A stretch of DNA of 64,000 nt from Streptomyces sp. NBC_00691 (GTDB lineage Bacteria; Actinomycetota; Actinomycetes; Streptomycetales; Streptomycetaceae), in assembly GCF_036226665.1 (NCBI RefSeq), contig NZ_CP109007.1:8238281-8302280 (forward strand), read 5' to 3'. This document shows, in pieces, positions 54,051-62,650 of this stretch (positions are counted from its first letter, which is position 1; each line of letters starts with the position of its first letter). Made by a program: the position numbers and the translations under genes. Below the pieces are notes generated by a model. That model worked only from the letters and a program-made list of their open reading frames with translations. It ran no database searches and was not told the origin of the DNA.

Positions 54051-55055
54051 ATGCATTGCCGTAAGAACTTCGAGGCTTTCCTCAAGAACACCGTGAACCT
54101 CAGCCAGGCCAAGCTCGCCCTCCTCGACTTCCGCGTCGAGGCCATCTACAAGGCCCTCCAGGCCGATGCCGAACTCGGCCCGCTCGTCCGCGGCAAGAAA
54201 CCCCAGGGCTCCTGGGCGCAGCGCACCATCATCAACCCCGTCGGCGACAGCGAGTTCGACGCCGACTTCATGCTCCACCTCACCGAGAACACCGAATGGG
54301 CTAACAGCCCCAAGACCTACATCGACAAGGTCTACGCAGCGCTCCACCGCCACAGCACCTACGGCACCATGCCCCACACCCGCAAGTGCCGTTGCGTGCA
54401 GCTCAGCTACGCCAACTCCATGCACGTCGACATCGTCCCCTACCTCCAGCTGGCCGACGGCCGCGAGGTGATCGTCAACCGTGACGCCAACACCTGGGAG
54501 CAGACCGACCCGGCCGGCTTCACCGCCTGGATGCAGACCAAGGACGGCATCGCCAACAGCAACCTGCGCAAGGTCATCCGCCTGATGAAGTATCTGCGCA
54601 ACCACCGCGGCTCCTTCACCGGCACCCGCTCCATCATCCTCACCACCCTGCTCGGCGAGCGCGTCGAGGAGATCAAGAAGCTCATGGATCCCGGCTGCTA
54701 CAGCGACGTGCCCACCACCTTGCTCACCATCGTCGAGGACCTCGATCGCTGGCTGCAGGAGCGCCCCTACAAGCCCTCCATTGCTGATCCCTCCGGATCG
54801 GGCGTCACCTTCGACCACCGCTGGGACCAGACGACCTACAGCTACTTCCGGGCCCGCATCCATACCCACGCCCGCGAGATCCGCGAAGCCTACGACGAGC
54901 CGGACTACGACCGCAGCGTGCGGCTGTGGCGCAAGCTGTTCGGCGACGCCTTCCCCGACCAGCCACGTGCCACCGCCTCCCTCACCCCCACGGCGGCCAA
55001 GTTCGCCACCCCCCTGCTGGTCACCACGACCTCCCGCACCGGTCGCGCAGGATGA
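54051..55055 (+). CDS. CBASS cyclic-oligonucleotide synthase (CD-NTase)
   Basis: A 334-residue nucleotidyltransferase of the cGAS/DncV-like family. The G-S motif is PQGSWAQRTI (residues 53-54). The metal-binding aspartates are in GDSEFDADFML (D70, D72), with a third in MHVDIVPYL (D127). A C-terminal helical domain follows. It would make a cyclic di- or trinucleotide alarm when phage infect. The protein ends RTGRAG: a C-terminal glycine is what Cap2-type enzymes conjugate to targets. ATG follows AAAGGAA. Its stop overlaps cap2 (ATGA). The product nucleotide cannot be told from sequence. Confidence 0.9.
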   Translation: MHCRKNFEAFLKNTVNLSQAKLALLDFRVEAIYKALQADAELGPLVRGKKPQGSWAQRTIINPVGDSEFDADFMLHLTENTEWANSPKTYIDKVYAALHRHSTYGTMPHTRKCRCVQLSYANSMHVDIVPYLQLADGREVIVNRDANTWEQTDPAGFTAWMQTKDGIANSNLRKVIRLMKYLRNHRGSFTGTRSIILTTLLGERVEEIKKLMDPGCYSDVPTTLLTIVEDLDRWLQERPYKPSIADPSGSGVTFDHRWDQTTYSYFRARIHTHAREIREAYDEPDYDRSVRLWRKLFGDAFPDQPRATASLTPTAAKFATPLLVTTTSRTGRAG

Positions 55056-56791
55056 GCAAGCACAAGCCGCCCGCGGCCCGCCCCACCAGCTCCCAGCGCC
55101 GCCTTCTGAAGGAGCTCACCGCGCTGGCAACCGCGCACGAGCCGGACCTACGCCTCACCGGCCGCCCCCGAACCGACGCCGACGGCCTGGTCACCATCCC
55201 CCTCAGCGTCCGCACCGACACCATGCCGCACGCTCCAGGAGGACTGCAGCTCAAGCAGAGTGAGGACTTCCTTCTCATTCTGCCCGCCACACCGATGGCG
55301 CCGCCCCAGGTGCGCACTACTCACCTACGGTTCGCCGGCACCCCGCATGTCCTGCAGGGTGATCGGCTGTGCCTCTACCTCGACCCGACCCGCGAATGGG
55401 ACCCCGCCGCCGGAATCACCCCCGTCATTAACCGCCTGTGGCAGTGGCTCACCGATGCCGCAGCCGGCACCTTCGATCCCGCCACCGCGCTCTACCATCC
55501 CGTCGGCGGCGTCCTGCACCACACCCCGGGCACTCCCACCGTCGTCGTACGAGAACCCGTCTCCCACCGGCCCGCCACCGCCTGGCTCACCCCGCGCACC
55601 ACCGACCGGCTCGACCTAACCAACGTCCCCACAGAGTCCCATAGCCACCGCACTCCGATTCTTCCCGTCGACACGCTGCCCTTGGGCGCGGGCAGCACCC
55701 TGGCCGAACTCCTCACGCTCGCCCACCCCGACATGGCCCCCGACCCGACAGCCGCCGACACCGCACCCCCAGCGCTGCTGACCGCACTCGCCGCCAGCGC
55801 CCTGCGCAACCCGGAAGGCACCGCCCAGCACTTTGTCCTGGCCGTCCGGCATCCAGCCACCCCCGCCGCACCCCCCTTCCTCCTCGCCGGCCGCCTGTCA
55901 CCCCAGGCCACCGACACGCTGCGCCGCCTCGCCCGCCGCGCGACCCCCAGCCGCCTGGGCACCATGCCCGACGACCTGGCCCACGCCCCCCTCGCCTGGT
56001 GCTACCTCTCCGACGAGCGCCCCGAAGTCACCACCCGTCGTGACACGCTCCGCCCCATCCGCGCCCTCCAGGACGCCCACATCCACATCTGGGGCTGCGG
56101 CGGCATCGGCTCCTGGGCAGCCGAGATGGCATCCCGATCCGGCGCTGCCCATCTCACCCTCAGCGACCCTGGCCGTGTCACCGGCGGCCTGCTGGTGCGG
56201 CAGAACTACACCGAAGAGCACATCGGCATGACCAAGGCGACCGCCCTGGCTTCCCGCCTGCGCTCCATCCGCGACGACATCCGCATCGACATTGCCACCC
56301 CGCCCCCTAACCCCGCCCTACTAGCCGCCGCAGACGAAGCTGACCTCATCATCGACGCCACCGTCAGCATCACTGTCGGACGCTTCCTCGACCTCCTCGC
56401 CCAGCGACCCCACCGCAAAGCCGTCCTGGCCCAGCTCGCCACAGACAGCCTCACTGCCAGCCTTGGCATCCTCACCCTCGCCGCCCCCGGCACCCCCACC
56501 CCCCTCTCTGCCATCGACCACACCGCTGGCGGGCACGTCCTCGACGACCCGGATCTGGAGGCGTACCACGCACTCTGGGACGAACCCGTCCCTGGCGACG
56601 AACTCCGCCCCACCCGAGGCTGCTCCACTCCCACCTTCCACGGCTCCGCCGCCGACCTGATGGCAACCACTGCCACCCTGGTCAACCTGGTGGCCACCCA
56701 GATGCGCCACCCCATATCCGGGACCCACCTGTGCGCTCAGCCCCACACCGGGACAGTCCCAGCGCACCGCTTCATCCCGTACTCCTGCTGA
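55052..56791 (+). CDS. cap2: CBASS Cap2, fused E2-E1 ubiquitin-like transferase
   Basis: A 579-residue two-part enzyme. The N-terminal UBC/E2-like domain has the expected cysteine, C107, in GDRLCLYLDPTREWDP. A linker precedes the ThiF/E1 adenylation domain with the nucleotide loop GCGGIG (348-353), SDPGRVTGGLLVRQNY, and the E1 cysteine C524 in RGCSTPTFHGSAADL. Cap2 adenylates the CD-NTase C-terminus and attaches it to a target, which primes synthesis. It is translationally coupled to the CD-NTase by ATGA. The isopeptidase Cap3 that normally reverses the linkage is not in the window. Confidence 0.88.
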   Translation: MSKHKPPAARPTSSQRRLLKELTALATAHEPDLRLTGRPRTDADGLVTIPLSVRTDTMPHAPGGLQLKQSEDFLLILPATPMAPPQVRTTHLRFAGTPHVLQGDRLCLYLDPTREWDPAAGITPVINRLWQWLTDAAAGTFDPATALYHPVGGVLHHTPGTPTVVVREPVSHRPATAWLTPRTTDRLDLTNVPTESHSHRTPILPVDTLPLGAGSTLAELLTLAHPDMAPDPTAADTAPPALLTALAASALRNPEGTAQHFVLAVRHPATPAAPPFLLAGRLSPQATDTLRRLARRATPSRLGTMPDDLAHAPLAWCYLSDERPEVTTRRDTLRPIRALQDAHIHIWGCGGIGSWAAEMASRSGAAHLTLSDPGRVTGGLLVRQNYTEEHIGMTKATALASRLRSIRDDIRIDIATPPPNPALLAAADEADLIIDATVSITVGRFLDLLAQRPHRKAVLAQLATDSLTASLGILTLAAPGTPTPLSAIDHTAGGHVLDDPDLEAYHALWDEPVPGDELRPTRGCSTPTFHGSAADLMATTATLVNLVATQMRHPISGTHLCAQPHTGTVPAHRFIPYSC

Positions 56792-56817
56792 TAACGAGCA
56801 CTGGCCGCGCCGCTGCA

Positions 56818-56851
56818 CCGTCGGTCCCGCCTTCCCTGGCAGGGCCGACGG
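56818..56851. terminator. hairpin terminator after cap2
   Basis: Imperfect stem with arms CCGTCGG and CCGACGG extended by GC pairs, 26 bases after the cap2 stop. A second small dyad (GGCCGG-CGA-CCGGCC, 56965-56979) lies before the end of the convergent cap5 gene. Confidence 0.65.
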
Positions 56852-56988
56852 ACCCTTGAGGCTGCCGGGTGTCGGTACCCCTGGGCCACACCCGAGTGCA
56901 GCTCCCGCAGACCCGTGTCGCGGCCGCCTGCCTCCAAGCGTTGAGGAGAGGGCGCCCTACAGGGGGCCGGCGACCGGCCGTACCCAGG

Positions 56989-58203
56989 TCAGCCGGGAAC
57001 CCGCCCCACCTCCAAGGTGGGCATGTAGCTGCCCGCCAAACGCTCGTAAATCACCAGCTGCGGATGCACCTGCGGATGGTGCACACGGCCCAGGGCGACA
57101 GCCGCGGAGAGGGGAACGGCAGGCAGGACATGCAGGCGGCGCAGCGACTTTGCCTCCCTTTCCAGCCGCGCGAGAAACAACCGCAGCGTTTCCTCCAGCT
57201 GCCGCAGGGACGCCCGGCACTGCAGTATGTCCGGGCCGGTTTGAGCGCCCGCTGGGGTGACCTCGTAGCGGCGCAGTGCCGAAAGCCCCTGCGGAATCTC
57301 GCAAGGCGCGATGACCCCTGACACGTTCACCACCACGACAGCCTCGCTCTCATCCCGCCCGGCCTGAACCTGGTGAGCTGTGAAATCGGTGACTGGGCCA
57401 CTCTCGGCTGGCCACGCCCAGGACTGCTCGTATCGGTGGCGCTGGTAGATGTCCGTGGGCACGGTGTCGTCCAAGAGCGACCCGAGGTAGACCAACAACG
57501 GTAGCCGCGCGAACCCGAACACGCTCACATGCTGCACCGATTCCCGTTCTATCCCCGGCCGCAGCCGATGACGGACCGCGTCCTCGATGACCGTGGTCGC
57601 CTGCCGGTAATAGTGACGGCTTGCCTCAGCTGCAGCCTCCGCGTCCCAGGCAGCGGCTGCCTGCTCACCAGGAGTGTGCCGCAGATCGATCTCCACACCG
57701 TGTCGGTTGTAGGACTCCAAGTACAACGGAAACCGGCGGCCTGCCGTCACCGCGTCCGCAGCGGTCTCCCGCGACAGCTCCACCGCGTTGCCGTGCACCG
57801 ACCCCACCATCCGCACCACCGTGGTGGCCTTCTCCGGCCCCAGCGCGGTCAGGTACCTGACGCGGTCTTCGTGTTCCTGCTTCGCACGGCGCAGCCACTC
57901 AACCGTGAACGCATCCAGCGCCGCCTTCGCATCGATCTCCATATGCTGCTGGGCACACAGCAACATGAGATTGTCCGCCTCGTCCCGCAGCGCCTTGTCC
58001 AATGGGTCTCCACCGCGCGGCGAGCGCGGATCAGTACTCTGCCCAACGATGTGCGCGACCTCCCCCAGAAGCAGTGTCCGTCCCGACATCGCCCCCTCCA
58101 GCAGATACGCGTTGCACAGCATGCACCTGCCTCCACTGCGCACCCATACGACCAGAACCGTATTGCGTGAAGGAATGCTGCGCTTCCCGCCGCCCCCGCT
58201 CAT
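56989..58203 (-). CDS. cap5: CBASS effector nuclease, HNH-SAVED (Cap5)
   Basis: A 404-residue two-domain effector. The N-terminal HNH nuclease has C27-x2-C30, H51 in EVAHIVGQ, N78 in ADNLMLLC and H87 in QQHMEID, the complete metal and catalytic set. The C-terminal half (about 150-404) is a SAVED cyclic-nucleotide sensor: VSVFGFARLPLLVYLGSLLD, then DTVPTDIYQRHR. When SAVED binds the CD-NTase product, such proteins oligomerise and degrade DNA, killing the infected cell. It is encoded tail to tail with cap2, so it has its own promoter. The ATG at 58203 is favoured by GGAAG upstream. Confidence 0.88.
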   Translation of the reverse strand: MSGGGGKRSIPSRNTVLVVWVRSGGRCMLCNAYLLEGAMSGRTLLLGEVAHIVGQSTDPRSPRGGDPLDKALRDEADNLMLLCAQQHMEIDAKAALDAFTVEWLRRAKQEHEDRVRYLTALGPEKATTVVRMVGSVHGNAVELSRETAADAVTAGRRFPLYLESYNRHGVEIDLRHTPGEQAAAAWDAEAAAEASRHYYRQATTVIEDAVRHRLRPGIERESVQHVSVFGFARLPLLVYLGSLLDDTVPTDIYQRHRYEQSWAWPAESGPVTDFTAHQVQAGRDESEAVVVVNVSGVIAPCEIPQGLSALRRYEVTPAGAQTGPDILQCRASLRQLEETLRLFLARLEREAKSLRRLHVLPAVPLSAAVALGRVHHPQVHPQLVIYERLAGSYMPTLEVGRVPG

Positions 58204-58280
58204 CACCACCGCTTCCGTCCCTCCCCGATAGAGCAGACGCTAGACGACATCCCCATGCGCAACACGGACATTTGACAGAG

Positions 58281-58555
58281 AGCAGCGCACCTCCCTTCCG
58301 GGCGACGCCGTGCGAGCTGAGCGGTGTGGTCGAACCTGCCGGGTTCGCCGCCGCAGCCGACTGCGACGTGATCTTTTCCTGCGTCGACAGGCCCTGCCCC
58401 CGCGCCGTCCTCAACCTCCTCGCCTACGCCCATCTCATCCCCGTCGTCGACGGCGGCATCGCCGTCGACGCCCGCGGCGGACCCCTGCGCGGCGCCGAAT
58501 GGCGCGCCCACATCGCCGCCCCCGGCCGCGCCTGTATGGAATGCCTGGGCCAATA
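58281..58555 (+). pseudogene. broken ThiF/E1-like adenylyltransferase fragment
   Basis: The frame reads CDVIFSCVDRPCPRAVLNLL, AYAHLIPVVDGGIAVDARGG and APGRACMECLGQ, then TAG, and still in frame DPAHVQ. ThiF-family proteins have CLGQYDP at this point, so a Tyr codon became a stop. Everything upstream (nucleotide loop) and downstream is gone. It is unrelated in detail to the E1 half of the nearby Cap2 and so is a relic of a second ubiquitin-like enzyme gene. Confidence 0.7.
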
Positions 58556-58583
58556 GGACCCCGCCCACGTCCAAGACGGACAC

Positions 58584-58621
58584 GAAGAGGGGCCCCGGGT
58601 AGATACCCGGGGCCCCTCTTC
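58584..58621. terminator. strong hairpin terminator
   Basis: Arms of 18 bases (58584-58601 and 58604-58621), perfectly complementary, lie just after the stop of the leftward small membrane-protein gene and just after the ThiF relic. Confidence 0.85.
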
Positions 58622-58629
58622 CCCTGCCG

Positions 58630-58851
58630 TTAGCGGCGGATGCTGCCCCTGATACTGATGCCACCGCCGGCGAAGGCAATGCCGATGGCGGCGGCCGGTC
58701 CGGTCGCTTCGGGGTGGCCGGTCAGGGCGAGGACGACGACGGCGACCAGTGCGGCGATGCCGACGATCACCATGCCTGTCGCTACACGCTGAGACGAGGG
58801 CGTGGACGTGGGCTCAGGTTCGGGCGCGGGGGTGCTGGGGGTGCCAGTCAC
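58630..58851 (-). CDS. small two-helix membrane protein
   Basis: A 73-residue protein. A Pro/Thr-rich N-terminus (STPAPEPEPTSTPSS) precedes a helix VIVGIAALVAVVVLALTG, a short turn and a Gly-rich second helix (AAAIGIAFAGGGISIRG). Function is unknown. The GTG at 58851 follows AAGGAG and overlaps the stop of the upstream gene (GTGA). A strong hairpin follows. Confidence 0.6.
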   Translation of the reverse strand: MTGTPSTPAPEPEPTSTPSSQRVATGMVIVGIAALVAVVVLALTGHPEATGPAAAIGIAFAGGGISIRGSIRR

Positions 58852-59060
58852 AGCGGTTCTCCTTGTGGGAGCAGGGGGGTGGGCGGCGGACACCTGCGTG
58901 GTGTCGTCCGCGTGGAGGTGGTCACCGCGCGGTCGGCTGTGTCTTCCCGGCTCCCTGCGTGAGAGCGTCCCTGAGGGGCCGTGGCCCCGCCTGGGTGGCG
59001 TACCAACAAGATAGCTGTGATCGGGGCATGCGATCCCCCGGGTGTCTGCTGGGTGTTCAT
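58848..59060 (-). CDS. hypothetical 70-residue protein upstream of the membrane protein
   Basis: It begins MNTQQTPGGSHAPITAILLV after a good GAAGGAA ribosome site and ends LLPQGEPL, overlapping the next gene by GTGA. Composition is basic and low-complexity in the second half. It may be a real small protein or a leader that couples translation to the membrane protein. Confidence 0.45.
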   Translation of the reverse strand: MNTQQTPGGSHAPITAILLVRHPGGATAPQGRSHAGSREDTADRAVTTSTRTTPRRCPPPTPLLPQGEPL

Positions 59061-59187
59061 GGAAGGTTCCTTCTCGGCGAGTTCGTGCGTGACGGCGCGG
59101 ACTGTGACAGGACGCATGCGCTTACGTCGCGTGCTCACGGAGCCGGCCTGTTCGTGGCCCCGAAGCCGGACGAGAAGCGGGCAGGGG

Positions 59188-59218
59188 GAAGGCCCGGACC
59201 TTTTGGGCCCGGGCCTTC
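59188..59218. terminator. hairpin downstream of the helicase gene
   Basis: GAAGGCCCGG (59188-59197) pairs with CCGGGCCTTC (59209-59218) around an 11-base loop, about 70 bases past the end of the leftward helicase gene. Confidence 0.65.
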
Positions 59219-59286
59219 GGCCCTGCTACTGAGTTATGGGGCGGTGGCGCGGATCTGTGACGCCGATGTCCGAGGCGGGCCGGGCA

Positions 59287-61956
59287 TCACGCCCACTCCA
59301 CGCCGAGCTTCTGTAGCGCGTCGAGTTGTTCGGCGGTGAGTTTGTCCCGCCTCGCGCGGGTGTTGGATACCCACACGCCTAGCTTGATGATCACTGGTTC
59401 TGCGTCGCCATCGACTGCGATCTCTTCGGCGTGGCCGCGTGGTACGGGCCGGTCGGCGCCTTCGCGCTCGATCCACTGGGTGAGGGCTGTGAGTCCGCGC
59501 TGGAAGGCTTGCTGCGCCTTGCTCGGACCCCTTGCTCCGGGACGGGCCGCCGGGGCCGGAGACGGCGCCTGGGCAGGTTCCACGCCCACCCCGGTCAGCC
59601 GCCGCTGCTGCTCTTCGGAGAGCTGTTTCCAGGTGCCCGGCTGGGTTTGCCGCTGGAGCCATCGTCCGATGTCATCGCCGTCCATCAGTACCCCGGGTGA
59701 GATGTCGGGCAGGCTGCCGTCGGCGTCGACGAGGTCGGCCAGGACGCGGTGGTGCCGTTGCCAGTCGAGTGGCCAGGGGCAGTTCCAGTCCGGGTCGATC
59801 TCCGTCAGCTGCGCCGCGCGCTCCGTGGCCCGCTCTGCATCCTTCCCGAGGCCGTCTTTGCGGCGGAGGTTGGCGAGGAGTTGCCCGACAGCTAGCTGCT
59901 CCCCGTCTGCCGCGCCTTCGCCCCAGAGGGCGTCCTGTCGGGGTGCGAGGTGCCCGTGCGCACGGTGGTAGGAGCGGAGTGCGGCGAGTTTGGTTTCCCA
60001 TGCTTCGTCGCCGGGTTCCCACACCATCCCGGCCTCTGGCATGTCGAGGAGGCTTTTGCGGTGAGGGTCGAGTTCACCTGCCCGCAGCGCTTTTCGCTGT
60101 TGATGGGCCCATCGCCCCAGCGGAAATGCCTTCGTCGTCCCGACTGCGGTCTCGGTGTCGTAGGGGACGGCGTGCAGCCCGGTGATGCCGTTCTCGGCCC
60201 GCCACCGCAGGAGGGCTTGGTAGCCCTCGAGCCAGACGAGGGACTGGGGGCGGATGACGCGGCAGCGTGTGAGGGCGGCGATGTCGGCGGCGTCGCGGGG
60301 AGAGGCGAAGTTGACCACGACCGCAGTGACCCGGTCGACGTCCTGCTGCGCCTCGCTGACCTCCTCGCCGTCCTCACGACGGTCTGCCCCTCCTGCGCCG
60401 CTGTCAGACCGGACGTGGATGCGCTGGCGTTCGGTGCCGCGGGTCAGGGCTCGGGAGGCGAGCTGGTCGACCATGCGCTCGGAGTGGGAGCGCATGGCTT
60501 GGAGGATGTCGACGAGGGGCTGGTAGCTGGCGGAGGCGACCATGTCCTTAGGGTCTTCCCCGGGCTGCAGGAAGACGGGGATGATGATCCGCGCCGTCTT
60601 CACACTGCCGTCGGGGTTGGGCCGCAGTGCCCGCCCGATGTTCTGGACGATGTCGACCTGGGAACTGCGTGACCCGACGATGCACACGGCCTCGACCCCG
60701 CGCAGCCCGGTGATGTCGACCCCGACCCCGAGAGCGCGTACGGAGGACAGGAACGCCCGGTGCACTCGCCGGCTCTCGGCGTCGATGCCGTTGGCGAACC
60801 GGTGGATCACTTCACGCCGGTGGGCGATGGGATGGTCTCCGCACAGCCAGTCCGCCCACACCCGCCCCGCAGGCACGTGACGCCCGTCCTCCAGCTCGTA
60901 CAGCTCGGCGTCGATCGACGACGCGGGCAGCTCCTCCGCCCCGGCCAGCGCCGCCACGGAGACCTCAGCCGTATACAGCTCGGCGGCGGTCGCCGGCATC
61001 TGCCCGGCGAACGCCGCGGCTTCCTCGACCCGCTGGTGGAACACCATGGTGGTGTGCAGATTCCGCTGCGCCGCGTGCTCGAGCAGTGCGGCCTGGAGCA
61101 GGGCCGTGCGCCGGCCGCGCAGAGCGTCCTCGGACAGACCGAGGATCGGGTCGGGGTCACGGATCTCGAGCACGTCGATCTCGAACCCGGCGAGGATCGA
61201 GCGTTCCACCGCCTCCGCCAGCCCAAGATCGAAAATCCGGGTGCCGTACGTGCGGGAGTCGTCCTCCATCGACGCGATCACCACCTCCCGCCCGTCCCGC
61301 CCCCGCTGCGACCGGGGCGCGGCCAGGATCCGCGGGGTCGCGGTCAGGTAGAGCCGGAAGCCGACAGGGATCCGGCTGTTGTCGTGGATCGCCGCCCACG
61401 GCCGCCCCATATCCCCGGCCGTCATGTGCCCCTCATCCAGGACGGCCAGGTCGAACGGAGCCATCCGCTGCCCGTACAACCGCTCCCCGCCCGCCAGAGC
61501 GGCCTCCAACGGCCCGCGCACCATTCGCCGACCCGACGGGGCCACGGGATCTTCGCGATCCACGAGAGAGGCGTACGTGGCGAACACGACCACCGGACCG
61601 GTTCCAGCCCACAGGGCGAGCTGGATCGGGTTGGTCGTGGTGCGCACTCCGAGCTGCTCCAGGACCTCGTCCTTGTCCACCGAGCAGACCGCAACCATCA
61701 GCGCCCGGTGTCCGACCCGCCGCCAGGACTGGGCACTCTGCACGATCAGATCCAGGGTGGGCACCATGACGAGGATCCGGCCCTCGGGGAAGCACTCCAG
61801 GGCACTCGCAGCGACTGTGATCGTCTTCCCGGACCCTGTCGCGGACACCCCCATAGCCCGCGCCCCTCCAGCGGGCACAGAGGATCTTGCAGGGAATCCC
61901 ACCCATTTCCGGAAGGCAGATTTCTGGTCCATCTGATGTTCTCGGAGCTTGATCAA
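59287..61956 (-). CDS. ttrA: terminal (TtrA-type) superfamily 2 helicase
   Basis: An 889-residue DEAD/DEAH helicase. Motif I is ATGSGKT (Lys44) and motif II DEGH (174-177). LYLTATPRIL is motif III, and QNIGRALRP motif VI. Helicase-associated (HA) repeats follow in the C-terminal third, for example WETKLAALRSYHRAHGHLAP. Helicases of this type sit next to telomeres in many Streptomyces linear chromosomes and plasmids and have been linked to conjugal transfer. This one is about 2 kb from the DNA end and points inward. A TTG start follows GGGAG, two bases after the upstream gene stops. Confidence 0.85.
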   Translation of the reverse strand: MIKLREHQMDQKSAFRKWVGFPARSSVPAGGARAMGVSATGSGKTITVAASALECFPEGRILVMVPTLDLIVQSAQSWRRVGHRALMVAVCSVDKDEVLEQLGVRTTTNPIQLALWAGTGPVVVFATYASLVDREDPVAPSGRRMVRGPLEAALAGGERLYGQRMAPFDLAVLDEGHMTAGDMGRPWAAIHDNSRIPVGFRLYLTATPRILAAPRSQRGRDGREVVIASMEDDSRTYGTRIFDLGLAEAVERSILAGFEIDVLEIRDPDPILGLSEDALRGRRTALLQAALLEHAAQRNLHTTMVFHQRVEEAAAFAGQMPATAAELYTAEVSVAALAGAEELPASSIDAELYELEDGRHVPAGRVWADWLCGDHPIAHRREVIHRFANGIDAESRRVHRAFLSSVRALGVGVDITGLRGVEAVCIVGSRSSQVDIVQNIGRALRPNPDGSVKTARIIIPVFLQPGEDPKDMVASASYQPLVDILQAMRSHSERMVDQLASRALTRGTERQRIHVRSDSGAGGADRREDGEEVSEAQQDVDRVTAVVVNFASPRDAADIAALTRCRVIRPQSLVWLEGYQALLRWRAENGITGLHAVPYDTETAVGTTKAFPLGRWAHQQRKALRAGELDPHRKSLLDMPEAGMVWEPGDEAWETKLAALRSYHRAHGHLAPRQDALWGEGAADGEQLAVGQLLANLRRKDGLGKDAERATERAAQLTEIDPDWNCPWPLDWQRHHRVLADLVDADGSLPDISPGVLMDGDDIGRWLQRQTQPGTWKQLSEEQQRRLTGVGVEPAQAPSPAPAARPGARGPSKAQQAFQRGLTALTQWIEREGADRPVPRGHAEEIAVDGDAEPVIIKLGVWVSNTRARRDKLTAEQLDALQKLGVEWA

Positions 61957-61958
61957 AA

Positions 61959-62516
61959 TTATTCTCCCGGCTGGGGAAGGATCTGCTCGACGGAGACGAT
62001 CCGGTATCCGCCGTTCTGGTTCGTTCCGCTTTGGCGGCTGAACGAGCGCTGGGCGTGCGCGACGGCGGCGGCTTCTGAGCCGGCGAAGTAGTGCCGGACC
62101 ATGGGCTGCTCTCCTGCGAGGGCGGCAGCCGGGCGTGCTGTAATCCGGTAGACGCGGTGCCCGAGCCTTTCGACGGGGTCCTGGCCGTCGGTCTGCCCGG
62201 CATCGGCACAGTCGTTCTCAAGGCGCTGCAGGCGCTCTTCTTGGTAGCGGACTGCGCGCGGGTCTTCCGACGGCTCGTACACAGACATCCGCTGCTCAGC
62301 CATCACACGAGCGATTCGCCGCCATTGATTGTGCTGGAAGGAGGCGATCCAAGCCTCGCTCAGGGCGTGTGGTTCATCCGGCCCAGCGCTCGCGAGAGTC
62401 TCGCGTGTCGCAGCGAGACGTACGAGCTCCATGACCTGGTCCAGGTCCAGACCCGTCGCTTTGCCCAGCACATCGAGGCGAGCCAGCTCATAGGGAAGAT
62501 ATTCATAGACAAGCAC
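61959..62516 (-). CDS. hypothetical protein co-transcribed with the terminal helicase
   Basis: A 185-residue soluble protein starting at GTG (MLVYEYLPYELARLDVLGKA) after a GAGG site. The first half is helical and acidic. The C-terminal half (RHYFAGSEAAAVAHAQRSFS, GGYRIVSVEQILP) looks like a small alpha/beta fold. I do not recognise it. Two bases separate its stop from the helicase start, so both are made from one message and may act together. Confidence 0.7.
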   Translation of the reverse strand: MLVYEYLPYELARLDVLGKATGLDLDQVMELVRLAATRETLASAGPDEPHALSEAWIASFQHNQWRRIARVMAEQRMSVYEPSEDPRAVRYQEERLQRLENDCADAGQTDGQDPVERLGHRVYRITARPAAALAGEQPMVRHYFAGSEAAAVAHAQRSFSRQSGTNQNGGYRIVSVEQILPQPGE

Positions 62517-62650
62517 CGTGAAACCTCACTCGCAGCACTCTGAGGGTGTTGCTCAGTTTCTCCAACATTACATGCTGCATCACCTTGAAAGGCACATCCC
62601 CCGAAGCAGCGCACGACCAGCGATGGCAGGACCCGGCATACTGGCCAGTC

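Noticed and set aside
54051..58203. Cap3 JAB peptidase hidden between cap2 and cap5
   Set aside because: The 197-base gap holds only hairpins. None of the listed proteins shows the JAMM pattern (E...H-x-H...S..D).
58002..58280. Upstream extension of the ThiF-like fragment as a 184-residue gene
   Set aside because: The first two thirds are antisense to cap5 codons, low-complexity and unrelated to ThiF. Only 58281 onward has homology.
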